A stretch of 53,593 bases of DNA, from the NCBI GenBank assembly GCA_014382445.1, contig JACNJS010000010.1, positions 213,548 to 267,140 of the forward strand, given 5' to 3'. The notes beneath the pieces are model-generated. The model saw nothing but the letters and a program-made list of their open reading frames with translations, made no database searches and had not been told where the DNA came from. This document shows positions 42,740 to 51,324 of this stretch, in pieces (position 1 is the stretch's first letter; each line of letters starts with the position of its first letter). Position numbers and translations under genes: made by a program. The stretch is from Bacteroidota bacterium (lineage in GTDB: Bacteria > Bacteroidota > Bacteroidia > Bacteroidales > F082).

Positions 42740-43955
42740 CTATTTAGTTTCGGTGTTTCCAATGCTTATACTGTACCAATCAATTTTTCGTGAGAAATAC
42801 ATCACAATTCCAAGTATGACAAATATTCCAATACTTCCTATTAATAACGCATAATCTTCTAATTGGATTATGGTAAATATAAAAGTATACAAAATTATCA
42901 GAATACCCAGGATTAAACCACCAATTTTTTTTGACTTTAAGATTGCCGTCGTGTACCCGGTTACCAATAGTAAAGTAAGTATTGATGCTAAGAGGTATGA
43001 TAAATTAAACCTGATGTGCTCGCTAAGTGCAAGTAGTAAAGAATAAAAAACTACCAATGCTATCCCAACCAACAGGTAGTAGCATATCCGTTCCAAATGA
43101 ACTGTTTTGTACACTGTAATGACTACCTTTCCAACTCTGCGGATAGTTTCTGTTCAAGTGAAGAATATTCCAAAATGCAGTAAAACCGGCATTCGATATA
43201 TTTCTATCGTCCGGAAGGTAATTACCCGTAAAACTGGGTGTCGGCCAATCTGACTTTAAATTAACATCGGTGGTTTTACCAACCGGGACAAAATATAAAT
43301 ACTGACTACCTTTTAAGTCTATTTCCATTGAAAAAGTATAGTTCAAAGAATCATGATTAACAACCGGGATTGTAGCATTTATACCGCTCGATACAATATC
43401 ATTTGTACTTGTGCCGGAGTTAAAGAAGATACTTCTATCGTTCCAGTTTAAACTAATCTGTTTTTCAATCCCTTTCAGGTCAGTTATTCCAAGATTAAGA
43501 GTAGCTTTATCAAAATGAATATCTCTGCTATCAATGTCAAATTGTTTAAAATCAAGCTCATTAAAAATCCCGCTAATTTTTAAAGCTGACTCATACACAA
43601 CAACTTCATAAATTCCTCTGTATCTTTTTTCAGGAGAAATTGTGCCATCAATAATGAGTTGTTCAGGTAAAAAATATAACCAATCCTGAATCTTAATTAT
43701 TTTATCAATCGAATCTTTTTTAGAAAACTGTTTAATATATTTGTTATATGGTATCGCTATATACGGCCCCGTGATGGTTTGCCCATCTCCCCACTTTGAA
43801 CTTACTTCATTAATGGCGCTCAGTTGAATAACTTCTCGCTCATGAATAAGTTCTTGAACCATCGTTGTTGGGATAAGTAATATTAAAATCATGATAACGA
43901 TTATACCAACCTTAAAAAATACATTGCTTTTTAGATTTTTCATTTCTTTTTTCAT
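42740..43955 (-). pseudogene. creD: creD (inner membrane protein) with internal deletion and frameshift
   Basis: The N-terminal part (from 43955) is typical CreD: one membrane helix (VGIIVIMILILLIPTTMVQE), then the periplasmic domain with INEVSSKWGDGQTITGPYIAIPY, up to NSSFGTDMLLPV. The family should continue with NHYQK and two more helices, but here the sequence jumps directly to YLLVGIALVVFYSLLLALSEH in another frame, followed by the normal four-helix C-terminus to 42740. About 40-50 residues are missing and the frames do not join, so a functional protein is not made. The junction lies at about 43065-43085. An 8-bp direct repeat would explain it (see finding). Confidence 0.85.
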
Positions 43956-44139
43956 TTAATTTATATTGATTAATACAAAGATCAACAGAACCTTCACAAA
44001 TATATTTATAAAAACGCAATATTAGTGTTAAGAATTGTACATACTAAACTAATTAACTCAATATCTGAATATTATAAATTCGAATAATACAACCTTTAAA
44101 CTATTTATATTATTATTCTTTACAATTTAATAAATTATT

Positions 44140-44147
44140 TACTTTTG
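44140..44147 (+). promoter_or_regulatory. Promoter -7 box of the B12-uptake operon
   Basis: TACTTTTG matches TAnnTTTG; the start site would be near 44153, just before the riboswitch aptamer. The -33 region has only a TTTA (44118-44121). Confidence 0.5.
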
Positions 44148-44154
44148 CTACTAA

Positions 44155-44335
44155 CAATGGTGTCAATTCCATCTGACCTGATGGATGACTTAATAGGGAA
44201 ACAGGTGTGAAACCTGTACAGTTCCCGCTGCTGTAATACTCAAATACAGCTTTTGAAACCCGGTCACTTTCTGCCTAAGGCAGATGGGAAGGCCTCAAAA
44301 GCGAGTAAGTCAGAAGACCTGCCTTTGTAATGTTT
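44155..44335 (+). promoter_or_regulatory. Cobalamin riboswitch
   Basis: The ~180-nt leader has the conserved core of the cobalamin riboswitch: AATAGGGAA, GGTGTGAAACC hairpin, CAGTTCCCGCTGCTGTAA, a variable stem with TCTGCCTAAGGCAGA, and the B12 box CAGAAGACCTGCC near 44311-44324. It binds adenosylcobalamin or related cobamides and lowers expression of downstream genes when cobalamin is abundant. Four genes on the same strand follow, the first start codon at 44451. Between aptamer and ATG two copies of the self-complementary AAAGCTTT (44340 and 44439) may form the expression platform. The stretch 43956-44139 upstream holds no gene. Confidence 0.95.
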
Positions 44336-44450
44336 GATCAAAGCTTTCGGGATAAAAGCAAGATGATATTACTGTCATTAAATTTCGTTTATTCCTGTAA
44401 AGTTTTGAGGTTTAATTAACTAATTATTTTTTAACCTTAAAGCTTTTTTT

Positions 44451-45731
44451 ATGAAAAAAACTTACTTCTCATTAATGTTTACAGCTACTATGCTGTTATT
44501 CGTGCAAATTAACTTTGCGCAAAACACGTTTACCAAACAGGTAATTGTTTGTTCGGGTGGTAACATTTCCAACCCCAATGATTTTGTTACAATAGCTTCC
44601 TATTCGCCAGTTACAGGTGTTACTACCGTTTTCGACACCATTCAAACACAATCGGTGCAGGATGTTATTATCGAAAAAGAATTTGCTTTTGTTGCCGCAC
44701 AGGATTCAATTGTTAAATTCAATATTGATACTTATGAAAAAATAGCTGCTGTTGAAGCAGTTGGTGTTAACAGGTTGCTTGTTAATAATGATGAACTTAT
44801 TGCTTCTTTTCAATATCCTGTTACAGAGAATTTTGTGAGGGTTTATTCTGCCGAAGACCTTTCACTGATAAGTAACATCGAAGAAGTTTCGGATGAATCG
44901 GCAGGATTGCTGGTTGTTGATGAACTTGCATATGTAGCCGTGCCCGGAGGCTGGGCCAGTACAGTTGGTAAAATTGCAATAATTGACCTTGCAGATTATT
45001 CATTGGTAGAGGAGATTAATTTTGACACTATTGGAAGAGGAATTGTTGATCTGTTCTATTCTGATAATAAGATCATGTCGGTAAACAGAACTCCCTGGGG
45101 GGGATCATCAGGGTATATTTCTGTTATGAACCGGCTGGGTTCACATTCTCAATCTCATCTCATAAATGAATATATTGGGCCTATGTCAGGACTCATTAAT
45201 AACATATTATATATTGAAGTTAATGGTGGCATTGGGTCTATCGATTTAACCGATTTTTCAGTTCTCGACACAGTATTAGTGCAACCACCGGCATTAACAA
45301 TCGCAGATGTAGCAATGGACACTCTGAACAAACTGTTTTACGTAACAACTACCGATTTTTTTTCCACAGGTTTGGGTACTATTTATAACCTTGATGGTGA
45401 AGATATAGGCAGTTTTGAAGCTGGAATCTCCCCTGATGCTATAGCTATCGATTACAGGGATAATACAGGAACAGGTGAGTTATTTTCAGAAAACCTTATC
45501 AAAATTTATCCAAATCCTTCTTCAGGAGTAATTATCGTTGAAGTTATTGAGGGAACTTATCCTGAAAATTTCAGGGTTGTAGATATTAGTGGTCGTTCAC
45601 TTATAAGTGGATTTATAAACTTAAAAACGAAATCCTCAGCCATTGATATAAACATGCTTGAAAACGGGCTGTACTTTTTGATATTGTCTGACGGTAATAA
45701 GATGATGACAAGTCCCATTATTAAAAACTAA
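44451..45731 (+). CDS. T9SS-exported beta-propeller protein of a B12-uptake operon
   Basis: The 426-residue protein starts with a signal peptide (to about FAQ, residue 24). Residues 25-330 are repeated four-strand blades of the YncE/DUF5074 type (TYEKIAAVEAVGVNRLLVNNDELIASF-like words), followed by a T9SS type A sorting domain (about 345-426: KIYPNPSSGVIIVEV onward, ending in PIIKN). It is the first gene after the cobalamin riboswitch and precedes a second sorted protein (5- or 8-bp gap) and a BtuB-like receptor. The fold matches BtuG, a B12-binding surface propeller of Bacteroides, but here with T9SS delivery. Corrinoid binding is inferred from context and fold. Confidence 0.8.
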   Translation: MKKTYFSLMFTATMLLFVQINFAQNTFTKQVIVCSGGNISNPNDFVTIASYSPVTGVTTVFDTIQTQSVQDVIIEKEFAFVAAQDSIVKFNIDTYEKIAAVEAVGVNRLLVNNDELIASFQYPVTENFVRVYSAEDLSLISNIEEVSDESAGLLVVDELAYVAVPGGWASTVGKIAIIDLADYSLVEEINFDTIGRGIVDLFYSDNKIMSVNRTPWGGSSGYISVMNRLGSHSQSHLINEYIGPMSGLINNILYIEVNGGIGSIDLTDFSVLDTVLVQPPALTIADVAMDTLNKLFYVTTTDFFSTGLGTIYNLDGEDIGSFEAGISPDAIAIDYRDNTGTGELFSENLIKIYPNPSSGVIIVEVIEGTYPENFRVVDISGRSLISGFINLKTKSSAIDINMLENGLYFLILSDGNKMMTSPIIKN

Positions 45732-45739
45732 ACATTTTG

Positions 45740-46744
45740 ATGACACCAAAAGAAAAAGGTTTTAAATCAAATATTTTTCTGATAATCCTCATTTCATTAA
45801 TCATTGGATCTATCAATTCATTGTCGGCGCAATATGCTCCATCATATAGGCAATCAACCACAACAGCAATTCATGCCGACAGCAATGTTTTTGTTGATTG
45901 GGCTAACAAATGTATTGTTTCCAGAGGATGGATTGATATTTCGATGCCGGAATATGGTTGGGTAACTTACGGAATTGAAGACTATGGCCTTGCCAAAGCC
46001 GATAATGCCGTTGTTAGCCTTGGCGATGGTGGTGGAGTCGTTTTAAACTTTAATACTCCTATTGCGGATGGACAGGGTTGGGATTTTGCCGTATTCGAAA
46101 ACTCTTTTTCACACGATTTTCTTGAACTTGCCTTTGTGGAAGTTAGCTCAAATGGTGTTGACTATTACAGATTTAACTCTATATCGCTCACACAGCAAGA
46201 TACGCAGGTTGGTACATTTGGTTTGATTGATACAGCAATGATTTATAATTTGGCCGGTAAATACAGAGCATTGTACGGTGTGCCTTTCGATTTATCGGAA
46301 CTGAAATATATTTCCGGACTCGACTTAACAAATATTATTTCTGTTAGAATTATCGATGTAGTTGGCAGTATCGATAGCAATTTTGCTTCATACGATTCGG
46401 AAGGTAGAATTATTAACGATCCCTGGCCTACACCTTTCGAATCGGGAGGTTTCGACCTTGATGCTGTTGGAGTTATCCACAATCGTGATAACACCTCGGT
46501 AAACGAAATTGTTAAAAACGCCAGCGGAATAATTTACCCAAATCCAGTGGGTAACTATTTTATGATTTCTGAAAAGGAGAAGATTAACAAAGTTAGTATA
46601 ACAGATATGAGTGGTAAACTAATTTTAGAATATGCTTTTCCAGACAATAATTACTTTGATGCGCAATTTCTGCCGGCAGGTTTATACATTGTTAATATAT
46701 ATTGTGAAGAAAAACTTTTAAACGATATGTTGATAAAACATTAG
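45740..46744 (+). CDS. T9SS-exported surface protein of a B12-uptake operon
   Basis: From the ATG at 45740 (the TTG at 45737 is in frame but less likely) the protein has 334 residues: a signal anchor (about 12-30), a core (45-250) with SLGDGGGVVLNFNTPIADG, GWDFAVFENSF and ELAFVEVSSNGVDYYRF, and a T9SS type A domain (from IIYPNPVGNYF). The core belongs to a widespread group of secreted proteins simply named cell surface protein that co-occur with cobalamin riboswitches and TonB receptors in several phyla. The Gly/Asp-rich loop suggests a ligand-binding or calcium site. Likely an auxiliary corrinoid-capture protein; it stands 6 bp upstream of the receptor gene. Confidence 0.78.
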   Translation: MTPKEKGFKSNIFLIILISLIIGSINSLSAQYAPSYRQSTTTAIHADSNVFVDWANKCIVSRGWIDISMPEYGWVTYGIEDYGLAKADNAVVSLGDGGGVVLNFNTPIADGQGWDFAVFENSFSHDFLELAFVEVSSNGVDYYRFNSISLTQQDTQVGTFGLIDTAMIYNLAGKYRALYGVPFDLSELKYISGLDLTNIISVRIIDVVGSIDSNFASYDSEGRIINDPWPTPFESGGFDLDAVGVIHNRDNTSVNEIVKNASGIIYPNPVGNYFMISEKEKINKVSITDMSGKLILEYAFPDNNYFDAQFLPAGLYIVNIYCEEKLLNDMLIKH

Positions 46745-46750
46745 GATAAT

Positions 46751-48718
46751 ATGTCCAAAATATGTCTAAAATATCAGCTTATTATTTTATTCATTCTTGG
46801 TTTAGCGTCGAATGTGCAGAGCCAATATATTTATGATACATTGCAACTCAGCGAGTTGGAAGTGATCAGCTATCATAATGACCTAAACTCCACTTCAAAA
46901 GTTACAACCCTCAACTCAATAGCACGCAAAGAGCTAAGCCTTAATGACATTGGCGAACTCCTATCTGCTTATACTCCGGTTTTTGTAAAATCATATGGCA
47001 GAGGATCGCTATCCACAGTTTCATTTAGAGGAACCGGAGCGTCCCATACTAAGGTGGTTTGGGAAGGATTTAATATCAACTCACCAATGCTGGGCCAAAC
47101 TGATTTTTCGCAGTTGCCGGGATCGTTTTTTGATGAAGTTGAACTGCTTTATGGAGGTGGATCGTTAATTGCCGTAAGTGGTGCCCTGGGAGGAAGTATT
47201 AACTTGAAAAGCTGTAAATCCCTTAACGATAATTTGTTAAGCATTAGGCAATCTGTCGGAAGTTTTAATACCTACAATACCTCTGCTGAATTAAATTTTA
47301 CAATATCCGGTGTTAGTTCAGGCACACGGATTATAAGGCAATCATCGTTGAACAATTTTCCTTATTTCAACAATGCAATTTTACCTTCAGGCAGGGAAAT
47401 GATTCAATCCAACGCTAATTTTATTACAAAGGGGTTTACGCAGCAGTTCTCATATCGAATATCTGACAAACAGGAAATTACATTCATTTCCTGGAATCAA
47501 TGGAATGATCGTAATATTCCGACTATTATGACAAATATCGAAAAGGGAGGAAGTCAGGAGGAAAGCCAAAAAGATTTTTTTTCAAGAAATATACTGAAGT
47601 GGGTTCTGCAAAAACCTAAAACCAAATGGGAAGTAAAAGGAGCTTATTTTGTTGAAGAACTGAATTATTTTCTTCAAACCTCCGATACACTCAAAAACAT
47701 AATTTCGTTAATCGATTCCCGTAACAGAGTAGAAAATTATTCGTTTGCATGGAATGTGTCGAATGAATTAAAAAAGAACCTGATTTTAAAAGCAGGTATG
47801 GAATTACGACAACAACAGGTAGTTAGCAACAATTATACGGACTCAAAACATCGAAGAATTATTAATAGCTATGTCAGTCTTAAAACGAGCTTTAAAAATA
47901 TGCTTACGGCTGAAGCTTTGATTCGTTCCGAAATATCGGATGCCGAATTTGTACCTCTGATGCCTATGTTAGGAATAAATTATAAACCGTTTACTGATCG
48001 TGATTTTCATTTTAGGGTGAATGTTTCACGTAACTTTAATCTGCCCTCATTAAACGATGTTTACTGGTATCCCGGAGGAAATGAAGATCTGCTACCAGAG
48101 CAGAGTTTTGAAGCTGAAACAGGACTGGATTACAAAATAAAACTTACTGGTAAACATATTATAACGCTTAGCGGTAGTGCTTACACATCATCAGTTAAAA
48201 ACTGGATAATCTGGTTACCCGGTGATTACAGATATTGGAGTCCTGAAAATATTGCGAGTGTTCACGCACGAGGAATCGAATTGTCCTTACATATTAATGG
48301 CAACTTTCGCAAAATAAGATATAATGTTTTTGGTGAATACGCTTACACTCGTACCACCAACAACAGCAAAAGTGCTAAAATAAGCGGGTTATCAGATATT
48401 CAGTTGTTATATGTCCCTGAACATTCTGCAAACGGATATCTAAATATTAGCAAAATGGACTACTATGCTAACTGGAGTTTGATGTTTACGGGTTCGCGAA
48501 ATACTTCGCTAAACAATGATAAGGAGTACTCATTTACACTGCCACATTACATCATCAACAATTTCTCGATGGGTAAAAAATTTAAATTAAAAAAAACACT
48601 GTTCGACCTTAGGTTTAAAATATATAATTTATTTAATGTTGATTATCAGGCAGTTTTGTGGAGAGCAATGCCTGGGCGGAATTATGAAATATCATTGAGT
48701 TGTAGTATATTAAGATAA
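46751..48718 (+). CDS. btuB: BtuB-like TonB-dependent receptor
   Basis: The 655-residue protein has a signal peptide, a plug domain (about 35-155: LSELEVISYHNDLNS, VFVKSYGRGSLSTVSFRGTGASHTKVVWEGFNINSPMLGQ, LYGGGSLIAVSGALGGSINL) and a 22-strand-type barrel ending with a C-terminal aromatic-containing strand (NYEISLSCSILR). It imports a ligand across the outer membrane using TonB energy. The cobalamin riboswitch and the propeller neighbours mark it as a B12/corrinoid receptor. There is no N-terminal carboxypeptidase-like domain as in SusC, so it is closer to BtuB than to SusC. It is third in the operon. Confidence 0.9.
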   Translation: MSKICLKYQLIILFILGLASNVQSQYIYDTLQLSELEVISYHNDLNSTSKVTTLNSIARKELSLNDIGELLSAYTPVFVKSYGRGSLSTVSFRGTGASHTKVVWEGFNINSPMLGQTDFSQLPGSFFDEVELLYGGGSLIAVSGALGGSINLKSCKSLNDNLLSIRQSVGSFNTYNTSAELNFTISGVSSGTRIIRQSSLNNFPYFNNAILPSGREMIQSNANFITKGFTQQFSYRISDKQEITFISWNQWNDRNIPTIMTNIEKGGSQEESQKDFFSRNILKWVLQKPKTKWEVKGAYFVEELNYFLQTSDTLKNIISLIDSRNRVENYSFAWNVSNELKKNLILKAGMELRQQQVVSNNYTDSKHRRIINSYVSLKTSFKNMLTAEALIRSEISDAEFVPLMPMLGINYKPFTDRDFHFRVNVSRNFNLPSLNDVYWYPGGNEDLLPEQSFEAETGLDYKIKLTGKHIITLSGSAYTSSVKNWIIWLPGDYRYWSPENIASVHARGIELSLHINGNFRKIRYNVFGEYAYTRTTNNSKSAKISGLSDIQLLYVPEHSANGYLNISKMDYYANWSLMFTGSRNTSLNNDKEYSFTLPHYIINNFSMGKKFKLKKTLFDLRFKIYNLFNVDYQAVLWRAMPGRNYEISLSCSILR

Positions 48719-48761
48719 GATTATTGCCACAGATTACACTAAATTCCAATATCGAACCAAT

Positions 48762-49808
48762 ATGATAAAAAAGTTAATTTTCCTGTTAATTATCGTCCAA
48801 CTCATTTCTTGCACCGGGAAAGAAGATATTGACCCGGATACAATTCAAATTGAAGAAGGTGGCGTTTTTATATTAAATGAAGGTAATTTTTCTGCTGCTA
48901 ATTCTTCGTTATCCTATTATTTTCCTGCTACTTCCGAAATCAATAACAATTTGTTCTACCAGGTGAATGATGTACCTCTTGGCGATGTTGCTCAAAGTAT
49001 GACAATAAACAAAAACATAGTTTATCTGATAATTAATAATTCGGGCAATGTTTACGGAATAAACCGCGAAACCCTTGAATTTGAAGGTAAAATTAGCGGA
49101 TTGATTTCTCCACGCGAGATGGTATTTATTAATGATCAAAAAGCCTATATTTCTGACCTTTACAGTACGGCAATAACAATTGTTAATCCTGAAAATTTTG
49201 AAATTACCGGAAATATTGAAATAGGAAAAAGTAGTGAATGCATGGTAAAATCAGGTAACAGAATTCTGGTTGCAAACTGGTCGGCATATAATCAGACAGG
49301 GATTAATAATACTATTATGGTGATTGATACAGAAACTGATGCCCTGATTGATTCAATTGTTGTTGGCATTGAGCCGAACTCAGTGGTTATTGATAGAGAT
49401 GAGTTATTATGGGTAATGTGCAGCGGTGGATTTATGAACGACGAATTGCCAACATTGTGGAAGATTAATCCTGGTACATTAGAAGTTGAGAAAGCATTAA
49501 CTTTCACTAACATTCTTCAAAGTCCTGATAATTTATGCATTAATGGCACCCTAGATACACTTTATTTCCTTAACAAAGGAGTATTTTGCATGTCAGTTTA
49601 TGATCAGGAGCTACCTGACGATACAATAATTTCGGAGGACGACAATAATTATTATGCTGTAGGGATTGATCCGGTAACAAATGAAATATATGTTTCGGAT
49701 GTTTTAGATTATAACCAAAATGGTATGGTTTTTAGGTATAGTCCGACGGGAAATCTTATTTCATCGTTTGAGGCAGGAATTATTCCTGGGTGTTTTGAAT
49801 TTAATTAA
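48762..49808 (+). CDS. BtuG-like beta-propeller lipoprotein
   Basis: The 348-residue protein has a lipoprotein signal with Cys at residue 17 (LISC), then a six- or seven-bladed propeller of the YncE/DUF5074 type: GGVFILNEGNFSAANSSLSYY, VYGINRETLEFEGKISG, AYISDLYSTAITIVNPENF, ILVANWSAYN and so on. Bacteroides BtuG proteins of this fold sit on top of BtuB and bind B12 with very high affinity. This one is the last gene of the riboswitch operon, 43 bp after the receptor, and lacks a T9SS domain. It ends 8 bp before the hutI stop on the other strand. Confidence 0.85.
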   Translation: MIKKLIFLLIIVQLISCTGKEDIDPDTIQIEEGGVFILNEGNFSAANSSLSYYFPATSEINNNLFYQVNDVPLGDVAQSMTINKNIVYLIINNSGNVYGINRETLEFEGKISGLISPREMVFINDQKAYISDLYSTAITIVNPENFEITGNIEIGKSSECMVKSGNRILVANWSAYNQTGINNTIMVIDTETDALIDSIVVGIEPNSVVIDRDELLWVMCSGGFMNDELPTLWKINPGTLEVEKALTFTNILQSPDNLCINGTLDTLYFLNKGVFCMSVYDQELPDDTIISEDDNNYYAVGIDPVTNEIYVSDVLDYNQNGMVFRYSPTGNLISSFEAGIIPGCFEFN

Positions 49809-49816
49809 TTTTTTTC

Positions 49817-51079
49817 TCAATCAGTCTCTACAACTTCTCCATTCAATATCACAGTTTCCACTTTATTAGTACCATAATAATAAGGTAAGTATTCATAAGT
49901 AGGAATTTCAGTAGTGATAAACACATTTGCTTTCTTTCCTAAAGCAATACTGCCAAGCTTATCGCTAATACCCATTGCATATGCTGTATTTATGGTTGTT
50001 GCATTTATGGCCTCTTCGGGAAGCATTTTGTATAATATGCTTGCCATTGATACAATTAGCTGCATATTACCCGAAGGCGACGAACCCGGATTAAAATCGC
50101 TTGCTAAAGCTATTGGTAATCCTGCATCTATCATCTTTCGAACGGGCGCATATTTCATCCCCAAAAAGAAAGCTGCTCCCGGCAATACTGTTGGCATGGT
50201 TTCGGATTGCAATAATGCTTCTATTTCACTGTCGCCGGTATATTCCAAATGATCTACCGATAGTGCATTGTATTTAACTCCTGCCTGTATTCCCGCAGAA
50301 TAATCTAATTCGTTGGCGTGAATTTTTCCACGTAAGCCGTATTCCATTCCGGCTTTAAGAATTCTCTCAGTATCCTCAACTGTAAAAAAACCTGTATCAC
50401 AAAATACATCTATATAATCGGCGAGTTCTTCTTCAACTACCAGTGGAAGCATATCATTTATAACAATATCAACATATTTGGTTTGATTACCGCGATATTC
50501 AAGTGGAACCGAATGAGCACCAAGGAATGTGGACTTAATGGTTAATGGCGATAGTTTTTTCAACTTTTTTATCACCCTAAGCATCTTCAACTCAGATTCA
50601 AGTGTTAATCCATAACCACTTTTTATTTCAACAGCACCAGTGCCATAGCTGATAATTTCATCTAATCGTTTCATTGCGTCTTCCACCAATTTTTCTTCGG
50701 ATGCATCCTTCATTAAAATGGCAGAATTGAGTATCCCTCCTCCCCTACGGGCTATTTCTTCATACGACAGGCCTTTAATTTTATCGATATATTCAATCTC
50801 GCGCGAAGCAGGATAAACAAGGTGAGTATGAGAATCAATAAAAGAAGGAAATACCATCTTGCCAATACAATTAATAACTCTTACATCATCTTTTTTAGTT
50901 ATTATTTCCTGCTTACTTAGTTTTGCCATTTCCCCAAACGCTGCAATAATACCATCTTCAATATACAGAAAGGCATTCTTAATAGTCTGAATCTTAGCCA
51001 TTTCTTTGCCCCGTACAAGCAATTTTGGATTTTCCTCAACCTGAATTAGCTCTTTTATATTCTCAATTAATACTGACAT
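49817..51079 (-). CDS. hutI: Imidazolonepropionase
   Basis: HutI hydrolyses imidazolone-5-propionate to N-formimino-glutamate, the third step of histidine degradation. The amidohydrolase-type residues are present: SHTHLVYPASRE (HxH metal ligands), YGLTLESELKMLR, GAHSVPLEYRG, HANELDYSAG, VDHLEYTGD and ALASDFNPGSSP (Asp ligand). From the ATG 51077-51079 it is 420 residues, the usual size. A 25-codon extension to 51154 is in frame but is encoded by the TG/AC repeat cassette and is not expected in the family. No other hut genes are present here. Confidence 0.95.
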   Translation of the reverse strand: MSVLIENIKELIQVEENPKLLVRGKEMAKIQTIKNAFLYIEDGIIAAFGEMAKLSKQEIITKKDDVRVINCIGKMVFPSFIDSHTHLVYPASREIEYIDKIKGLSYEEIARRGGGILNSAILMKDASEEKLVEDAMKRLDEIISYGTGAVEIKSGYGLTLESELKMLRVIKKLKKLSPLTIKSTFLGAHSVPLEYRGNQTKYVDIVINDMLPLVVEEELADYIDVFCDTGFFTVEDTERILKAGMEYGLRGKIHANELDYSAGIQAGVKYNALSVDHLEYTGDSEIEALLQSETMPTVLPGAAFFLGMKYAPVRKMIDAGLPIALASDFNPGSSPSGNMQLIVSMASILYKMLPEEAINATTINTAYAMGISDKLGSIALGKKANVFITTEIPTYEYLPYYYGTNKVETVILNGEVVETD

Positions 51080-51084
51080 TATTA

Positions 51085-51175
51085 TTGTTTTAAGGTTATT
51101 GTTGTCGTTGTTGTCAGTGTTATTTTTTTTCCAGACAACCTGATAACACGACAACCCGACAATATATTATCTTCA
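51085..51175. repeat. TG/AC inverted-repeat cassette upstream of hutI
   Basis: On the hutI strand this reads TTGTCGGGTTGTCGTGTTATCAG (written as words TTGTCGGG, GTTGTCG, GTTATCAGG), then a poly-A bulge, then GACAACAACGACAAC and AATAACC. GTTGTC and GACAAC are complementary, so the two halves can pair. It shares layout and words with 11362-11499 upstream of the response regulator; both lie directly 5' of a start codon on the coding strand. Confidence 0.6.
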
Positions 51176-51282
51176 CTCCAAACTCCTTTCCTGCAAAGAT
51201 AATTATCCTCATCATACAACCTTCAAATAAAATGTCTTGTCAATGGATAATAAAAGTTTCTTTTAATAAATTTTATTTTAGG

Positions 51283-51290
51283 TATATTTG
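51283..51290 (+). promoter_or_regulatory. Promoter -7 box of the C10 protease gene
   Basis: TATATTTG matches TAnnTTTG; a start near 51297 leaves a leader of about 28 nt. A TTTT about 19 bp upstream (51261-51264) may stand in for the -33 element. Confidence 0.55.
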
Positions 51291-51324
51291 CCGTCAAATT
51301 AAACGTAAACACAAATCTTAACTT

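Noticed and set aside
42740-43114. Separate 124-residue membrane protein
   Set aside because: It is the C-terminal part of creD after the deletion junction; its first residues read antiparallel to the family pattern.
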